Assembly: GCA_024278725.1 (NCBI GenBank)
Contig: JAJRSQ010000478.1
Location: forward strand, 1-10,017
Direction: 5' to 3'
Source: Chloroflexota bacterium
Lineage (GTDB): Bacteria; Chloroflexota; Anaerolineae; 4572-78
Length of the DNA stretch: 10,017 nt
Notes under the pieces: generated by a model
What the model was told of the DNA's origin: nothing
Database searches by the model: none
What the model saw: only the letters and a program-made list of their open reading frames with translations
Shown here: in pieces, positions 5,689-10,017 of the stretch
How positions within the stretch are numbered: position 1 is the stretch's first letter
Layout: every line of letters starts with the position of its first letter
Made by a program: the position numbers and the translations under genes

Positions 5689-6414
5689 TTATGGTGCGCT
5701 GCTCAACGATTTTATGTATTCGATGAGCGACGAGACTTGAGCGTCGCTGAGCATGCCCTCAAACGGTGGCATTGCGCCCACAAACCCTTCTACAATTTTG
5801 GCGTTGGGGTTTAAAATTGATTCGCGGAGATACGCTTCATCAACTTTGACCTTTTCCCCGTTGTCCAGCGTGGTTTCTTCCCCGTACAGATTGCAGAGCG
5901 CCGGACCCACCAGCACGGTATCCACGGCATGGCAAGCGACACACCCCGCCGAATAGAAAACCTGCTCGCCTTCCGCCGCCGACGGTGCGGGCGCGGCATC
6001 ACCCGCCGGTTGGGTGTCGCCACCTGTGCCGCCGGTAGCAGCGCTTTCTTCCACTGCCCACTGTTTGTAATAATCCGCCTGTTCCAATGCCAAATCCATC
6101 GCTTTATCAATCGGAATGCGCACGATGCCGGCTTCTTTATCCACCCAGCCGTAACTGGTCAGAATTTGTTCCTCTTGTGCGCGCAACGCCTTCAAGTCCT
6201 CCGGCGTCAACGGGGGCAAGCCGGAATCTCCCCCTTGCGTTGCCATCGCCGCCTGTCGGGCTTCTTCAACGGTGGGGACTTTCGCCGAATTGGCGCCGAT
6301 GATGACGGCGACAAAAATGATGAGCGCGACGATTCCACCCCCCAGAATCCAGATGGAGAGGGGGATGCGAGCTTTGGGTGCGTTAGACTGCTTCGGCTGT
6401 TGCTGCGTGTTCAT
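5689..6414 (-). CDS. Membrane-anchored monohaem cytochrome c with CoxB-like haem domain
   Basis: A 241-residue protein with one N-terminal TM anchor (about 20-40) and no signal cleavage motif, so the rest is extracytoplasmic. A middle segment (about 84-112) contains YGWVDKEAGIVRIPIDKAM, a stretch I recall from small proteins coded near ACIII and cytochrome oxidase operons. A Thr/Gly/Ala/Pro-rich linker (125-147) leads to a cytochrome c domain with haem site CVACH (158-162) and probable axial Met215 (GAMPPF). Its wording (LVGPAL.NLYG, AYLRESILNPNAKIVEGF) matches the C-terminal cytochrome domain of caa3 oxidase subunit II, but the CuA domain is absent. Cys174 is an extra, non-haem cysteine. Start chosen at ATG 6414, with GGAGGA 9 nt upstream; it overlaps actF by 32 nt. 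Likely role: electron acceptor from ACIII or link to an oxidase (inference). Confidence 0.85.
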   Translation of the reverse strand: MNTQQQPKQSNAPKARIPLSIWILGGGIVALIIFVAVIIGANSAKVPTVEEARQAAMATQGGDSGLPPLTPEDLKALRAQEEQILTSYGWVDKEAGIVRIPIDKAMDLALEQADYYKQWAVEESAATGGTGGDTQPAGDAAPAPSAAEGEQVFYSAGCVACHAVDTVLVGPALCNLYGEETTLDNGEKVKVDEAYLRESILNPNAKIVEGFVGAMPPFEGMLSDAQVSSLIEYIKSLSSAP

Positions 6415-7576
6415 ACGAGCTTTCCTCCTCCATACGAGGGTCATATTCCGGCAAAAGCGGTTTTTGCTTCAATTGCCATAAGAAAAGGGACATCCAAATG
6501 CCGCCAATGCCCACCAGCAGCGTCAAATCAAGCCAGTGAAAAGTCAGTGTCGGGCTGAAGGTGGGGGCGATGAACCAATACAGTTCGATGTAGCGCGCCA
6601 CGATGATAATCCAGGCAATTGCCGCGACACGCCCATAACGGCGTTTATTTTCGCGCAACAGCAGGAAAAAGAAGGGCACAACAAAGTTGAAGGCAACCAG
6701 AATGATGCCCATCCCCCCCCATCCGCCGGAAGTGCGCAACAGATACCACGGAATTTCCTCTTTCAGGTTGCCCAACCAGATGATGAGAAACTGTGAAAGT
6801 TCCATGTATGCCCACAACATCACCATCGTCAACAAAAAGTTGCCCAAATCATTGAACTGCAATGATGTCAGTTTTCCGGAAAAAACGTGGTCTTCCCGCA
6901 CCAGCGCGAGGATGATGGTGGCAAACGCGAAGGCTGCCGCACCCGCGCCGACACCGAAAATAATCCCGAAAATGGTCGAATACCATTGCGCATCGAGGGA
7001 CATCATCAGGTCAAATGAGGCGAATGTGACGGTCAAACCCAGCACAACCGAGATGGGACCGCTGAAGTTCTTGAGGCGAATGTGGCTTTCTTCGGTGCGC
7101 AGGGTGTCGCGGCGATATGACCATTTTCGTTGCAAATAGGCAATTGCCGACCAAATAACCAGATACCCCAGCACCCGGAAGGTGAAGAACGGGACGTTCA
7201 GATACGGGGCTTTGTGCTGCAACAGGGCATCATGCGCCACCGCTTCCGGGCGCGCCCATTCATACAACGTGGGCAGTCCGAGCAATACGGGTACAATCAG
7301 TATCAGCATCAGCGGGAGCGTAAAACCGCCCGCTTCCAAAATACGCTGAATGACCACGCCCCAGCGTCCGCTGACCAGATATTGGATTGCCAATACGAAG
7401 GCACACCCAACGGACAATTGCATCCAGAAAACATAGCTGACCAAATACGATTGGAGGAATTGGTCGTTATTGGTGAAAAGTCCGATGGCGGAAATGAGTA
7501 ATCCCACAACACCGATAATCAACGCGAGCCGTTGATATTTTTCAAATTGCGGCAAAAACTTGCTTGGTTGCGTCAT
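6383..7576 (-). CDS. actF: ACIII quinone-binding subunit 2 (NrfD-like), ActF
   Basis: A 397-residue polytopic inner-membrane protein with about ten TM segments, the expected size for ActF of Alternative Complex III (quinol:cytochrome c oxidoreductase). Recognisable pieces are the N-terminal FEKYQRLALIIG helix, the SYVFWMQLSVGCAF helix (47-60), TFASFDLMMSLDAQWYSTIFG (184-204) and the loop NLKEEIPWYLLRTSGGWG (270-287), all typical of this family. It is related to ActC and NrfD/PsrC, and anchors the complex near the quinone side. ATG at 7576 starts 2 nt after the actE stop, with a GAGGGA ribosome site 8 nt upstream inside actE. Its 3' end (coding MEEESSYEH) also supplies the ribosome site and start codon of the next cytochrome gene. 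A Lys/Arg stretch at 310-316 lies between helices. Confidence 0.9.
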   Translation of the reverse strand: MTQPSKFLPQFEKYQRLALIIGVVGLLISAIGLFTNNDQFLQSYLVSYVFWMQLSVGCAFVLAIQYLVSGRWGVVIQRILEAGGFTLPLMLILIVPVLLGLPTLYEWARPEAVAHDALLQHKAPYLNVPFFTFRVLGYLVIWSAIAYLQRKWSYRRDTLRTEESHIRLKNFSGPISVVLGLTVTFASFDLMMSLDAQWYSTIFGIIFGVGAGAAAFAFATIILALVREDHVFSGKLTSLQFNDLGNFLLTMVMLWAYMELSQFLIIWLGNLKEEIPWYLLRTSGGWGGMGIILVAFNFVVPFFFLLLRENKRRYGRVAAIAWIIIVARYIELYWFIAPTFSPTLTFHWLDLTLLVGIGGIWMSLFLWQLKQKPLLPEYDPRMEEESSYEHAATAEAV

Positions 7577-7578
7577 TT

Positions 7579-8205
7579 TTACTGTCCCTCTAATTTCTGC
7601 ATATCATCCGCCGGAACCACCGACGCATCCGAATATTGGCTGAGTTGCAACACCCGAATGTACGCTGTAATCGCCCATCGGTCTTCCGGTGAGACGCGGG
7701 CATTGTAGCTGTACATGCTCCCGAACCCGTTGGTCATCACGTAAAAAAAGTATCCGGGGGGAACTTGGCGCAAGCGGTCAATGTGGAACGATGGCGGCTG
7801 TTTGAAGCCACGCTGCACCACCATCCCCTGCCCGTCGCCAACCGCACCGTGGCAGGGTGCGCAAAAAATATTGAAGCGTTCCTGCCCGCGCTCCAGCACA
7901 TCACGGGTGATGGGCATCGGGAAATCGGTGGCATATTTGCCGTCCACCCGCCCCGAATACATCAGCTCATCGAGCCGCAATTGCCCGCGGGCAACGGTGT
8001 CTTCCACCGGCGTCCGCGCCGAGTGACCGTCTTCAAAGAAGGGGCTGGCTTCCAGCGGGTCGTATCGCGGCTGGAAGCGCATCAGTTGCGCACCGTAAAG
8101 GGTGTTGCTGCATCCGGCGAGCGCAAACAGCGCAATGACAAGAATGCCGATTTTGACGATAGAATATCGAAACAATGGCTTGAAAGGTTGCATTAAATTT
8201 CCCAT
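7579..8205 (-). CDS. actE: ACIII monohaem cytochrome c subunit, lipoprotein, ActE
   Basis: A 208-residue exported lipoprotein cytochrome. The N-terminus has a basic region, a hydrophobic stretch and lipobox LAGC (29-32), so Cys32 would be lipidated. The haem c site is CAPCH (115-119) in the context ERGQERFNIFCAPCHGAVGDGQGMV, and the probable distal ligand is Met164 (GFGSMYSY). PPSFHIDRLRQVPPGYFFYVMTNGFG is characteristic of ActE of Alternative Complex III. It takes electrons from the complex and passes them to downstream carriers. Two starts are possible: ATG 8205 (GGGA 7 nt upstream), overlapping actD by 13 nt, or ATG 8193, sharing the TAATG with the actD stop, which would leave a shorter n-region. 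I give the longer form. A gap of 2 nt separates its stop codon from the actF start. Confidence 0.9.
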   Translation of the reverse strand: MGNLMQPFKPLFRYSIVKIGILVIALFALAGCSNTLYGAQLMRFQPRYDPLEASPFFEDGHSARTPVEDTVARGQLRLDELMYSGRVDGKYATDFPMPITRDVLERGQERFNIFCAPCHGAVGDGQGMVVQRGFKQPPSFHIDRLRQVPPGYFFYVMTNGFGSMYSYNARVSPEDRWAITAYIRVLQLSQYSDASVVPADDMQKLEGQ

Positions 8206-8795
8206 TTTTCTGTCCCAATGTGTATATCTGAAAGCACTTTCTTCCGTGTCGGGTCGTCCCCCTGTGACCGGTTCACGGCTGTGATATTTTCAGGATTGAG
8301 CGTTTCCAAAAAGCGCCGGGTGCTGTCCAAATCGAATTGAGGGTCATCCGCTTCAATGCACAGAAAAAACCTGTCCGATGACGCGCGCGCGAACTCCGGC
8401 GCGTTGAAAACGGGATGATACAATTCCGGCAAGCCGTTCAGCATCAACATCCCGAATACAGCGGTGAATGCCGCCATCAAGACAATCATTTCAAAGGTAA
8501 TCGGTATCCAGGCGGGCCAACTGTTGAGCGGTTTGCCGCCAATGTTCAGAGGATACCAGACGCCCATACTGAGATATTGCATGCCAAAGCCGACAATACC
8601 GCCGAACACGCCGCCCAGAAAGACCACAAATGGCAGTTTTGAGTCTTTCCGCCCCAGCGCATCGTTCAACGCATCCACGGGGAAGGGGGTATAGGCTTCC
8701 ATTTTTTTGTACCCCGCCTCTTTTGCCGCGCGTGCCGCGTCAAGCAATGGCTGAGGCTGGTCAAATTCCGCAAGTAAACCATAAAGTTTTGTCAT
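8193..8795 (-). CDS. actD: ACIII membrane subunit ActD (DUF3341)
   Basis: A 200-residue protein with the ActD layout: a cytoplasmic N-terminal domain beginning LYGLLAEFDQPQPLLDAARAAKEAGY, with the family's YTPFPVDAL (35-43), two TM helices (about 54-76 and 97-119) with an intervening loop (GGKPLNSWPAWIP), and a C-terminal domain with HPVFNAPEF (127-135) and DRFFLCIEADDPQFD. This is a structural subunit of Alternative Complex III (DUF3341) with no redox cofactor. The ATG at 8795 is 22 nt after the actC stop; purine-rich AGAGGA lies 10 nt upstream and AGGA directly before the start. Its stop codon overlaps a possible actE start (TAATG), which suggests translational coupling. Confidence 0.92.
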   Translation of the reverse strand: MTKLYGLLAEFDQPQPLLDAARAAKEAGYKKMEAYTPFPVDALNDALGRKDSKLPFVVFLGGVFGGIVGFGMQYLSMGVWYPLNIGGKPLNSWPAWIPITFEMIVLMAAFTAVFGMLMLNGLPELYHPVFNAPEFARASSDRFFLCIEADDPQFDLDSTRRFLETLNPENITAVNRSQGDDPTRKKVLSDIHIGTEKWEI

Positions 8796-8817
8796 TATCC
8801 TACAGTCCTCTCAGCAA

Positions 8818-10017
8818 TTAGTGGTGAGAAAGATGCCCGTCTTTTTCCGCAACCAATTCCCGAACCTCAAACATTGAGATGGCAGGCAACACGCGAATAA
8901 ACAGGAAGATTAACGTTAAAAACAGCCCGATTGTGCCGATATAGGTGGCGTAATCCCAAAAAGTCGGCACATAAATGTCCCATGCCGACGGCAGGAAATC
9001 GCGGCTGGTGCTGGTGACCACAATGATGAACCGTTCCAGCCACATCCCGATATTCACAACAATGGCGATGAGCCACAGCACCAGATGGTTGGCGCGCACT
9101 TTTTTGCTCCACAGGGCTTGCGGCACAACCGCGTTGCAGAAGAGCAATGCCCAGTAAAACGGCGCGTACGGTCCGCCGAAACGGTTGGCAATCATATAGC
9201 TTTCAAATTCGTTACCGCTGTACCATCCGAAGAACATTTCCATCAGATAGCTGTAAAAAACGATGGAACCGGTGACCAGCATCACCTTCGCCATATTGTT
9301 CAAATGGCGATTGGTGATGACTTTTTCCAGCCCGTAAAATTTCCGCAGAGGAATCATCAGGGTGACAACCATAGCGAAACCGGAGTAAATCGCGCCATCC
9401 ACAAAATAGGGCGGGAACATGGTGGAATGCCAGCCGGGGATGATACCGGCGGTGAAGTCCAAACTGACGATGGTGTGAACCGAGACCACCAGCGGGGTGG
9501 AAATCGCCGCGAGCAGCAAATATACTTTCTGATACCGATGCCAGTGTTTCGCCGCGCCGCGCCAACCAAGTGCGAAAACGCCGTAAATGCGTTTCAAAAA
9601 CAACTTTGAGGCTCTGTCGCGCATGGTTGCCAAGTCGGGAACCAGACCGACGTACCAGAAGAGCAGCGATACCGTCGCGTAGGTTGAAATGGCGAACACG
9701 TCCCACACCAGTGGGCTGCGGAATTGGGGCCACAAGCCCATCGTATTCGGCAGGGGCATTGTCCAGTAGAAAAACCACGGTCGCCCCAGGTGAATGATGG
9801 GGAATATCCCCGCTGATGCCACGGCGAACAGGGTCATCGCTTCGGCAAAACGGTTGATGGAGGTGCGCCATTCCTGCCGGAACAGCAGCAAAATCGCCGA
9901 GATGAGCGTTCCGGCGTGCCCGATACCAATCCACCACACGAAGTTGACAATGGCAAATCCCCATGCCACGGGATTGTTCAAGCCCCAAATGCCGATACCT
10001 TTCACAAATAGATAACC
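8818..10017 (-). CDS. actC: ACIII quinone-binding subunit 1 (NrfD-like), ActC, 5' end missing
   Basis: The frame stays open to the window edge, giving 399 codons of an NrfD/PolD-type polytopic protein with about nine or more TM helices. ActC is usually somewhat longer, so about one N-terminal helix lies outside the window. Conserved pieces are GIGIWGLNNPVAWGFAIVNFVWWIGIGHAGTLISA, with the His of GHAGT thought to be near the quinol site, GIFPIIHLGRPWFFYW, and the RSPLVWDVFAISTY helix. MEMFFGWYSGNEFE and GMWLERFIIVVTSTSRDFLPSAW are also typical of ActC. It is the main quinol-binding membrane subunit of Alternative Complex III, working with ActB (iron-sulfur) and ActA (multihaem), which should lie beyond the right edge. 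An internal GTG at 10005 is not taken as the start because family conservation continues upstream of it. The stop codon is TAA at 8818-8820. Confidence 0.93.
   Translation of the reverse strand, partial: GYLFVKGIGIWGLNNPVAWGFAIVNFVWWIGIGHAGTLISAILLLFRQEWRTSINRFAEAMTLFAVASAGIFPIIHLGRPWFFYWTMPLPNTMGLWPQFRSPLVWDVFAISTYATVSLLFWYVGLVPDLATMRDRASKLFLKRIYGVFALGWRGAAKHWHRYQKVYLLLAAISTPLVVSVHTIVSLDFTAGIIPGWHSTMFPPYFVDGAIYSGFAMVVTLMIPLRKFYGLEKVITNRHLNNMAKVMLVTGSIVFYSYLMEMFFGWYSGNEFESYMIANRFGGPYAPFYWALLFCNAVVPQALWSKKVRANHLVLWLIAIVVNIGMWLERFIIVVTSTSRDFLPSAWDIYVPTFWDYATYIGTIGLFLTLIFLFIRVLPAISMFEVRELVAEKDGHLSHH

Noticed and set aside
9212..9988. 258-codon - strand frame inside actC
   Set aside because: It lies in another frame of the same strand as a clearly conserved NrfD-like gene and has no membrane or domain pattern of its own.
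10003..10005. GTG as start codon of actC
   Set aside because: The frame is open to the window edge and the ActC family has an additional N-terminal segment, so this is an internal codon of a truncated gene.

Overview
The window looks like a piece of chromosome from a free-living aerobic bacterium, most likely of the Chloroflexota (Anaerolineae-like). I infer this from the Alternative Complex III (ACIII) genes, a stand-alone SpoIIE-type phosphatase, a ResB-like protein, and two families of palindromic intergenic repeats. No rRNA or marker gene is present, so the assignment is tentative. All genes use the standard code, and the gene content is mostly core metabolism and respiration.

Left part (1-2022). 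The window opens inside the 3' end of pyrG (CTP synthase, + strand), which is closed by a strong intrinsic terminator. Convergent to it lies a MerR-family metal-type regulator (- strand). Its promoter carries a 19-bp dyad very like the CueR/ZntR class of operators, in the 19-bp-spacer layout that MerR proteins activate. Upstream of it, on the same strand, is a 12-TM major facilitator transporter.

Middle (2023-5688). A 305-base divergent intergenic region holds a compound palindromic repeat. It is followed by a + strand pair: a ResB-like cytochrome c biogenesis membrane protein, overlapping by 14 nt a uridine kinase-family gene. A second, unrelated palindromic repeat sits between the uridine kinase and a convergent - strand pair. 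That pair is a PP2C/SpoIIE-type phosphatase, with a near-consensus sigma-70 promoter, followed by a 121-residue P-loop protein.

Right part (5622-10017). A tightly packed - strand operon encodes the later subunits of ACIII, the quinol:cytochrome c oxidoreductase that replaces the bc1 complex. In transcription order these are actC (NrfD-like, cut by the window edge), actD (DUF3341), actE (monohaem lipoprotein cytochrome c) and actF (NrfD-like quinone-binding subunit 2). The last gene is an unusual membrane-anchored cytochrome c whose haem domain resembles the C-terminal domain of caa3 oxidase subunit II. Genes are separated by 22 nt or less or overlap, and the operon ends in a strong terminator at 5622-5666. 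The actA/actB genes and any terminal oxidase would lie beyond the right edge. The ACIII subunits would oxidise quinol and pass electrons to the monohaem cytochromes. ResB acts in the same broad pathway (c-type cytochrome maturation), though it lies in a separate operon.

I see no CRISPR array, tRNA, transposase, phage or defence system here. The observations most worth following are the hybrid cytochrome, the operator/metal-site combination of the MerR protein, the nested palindromic repeats, and the phosphatase/P-loop pair.
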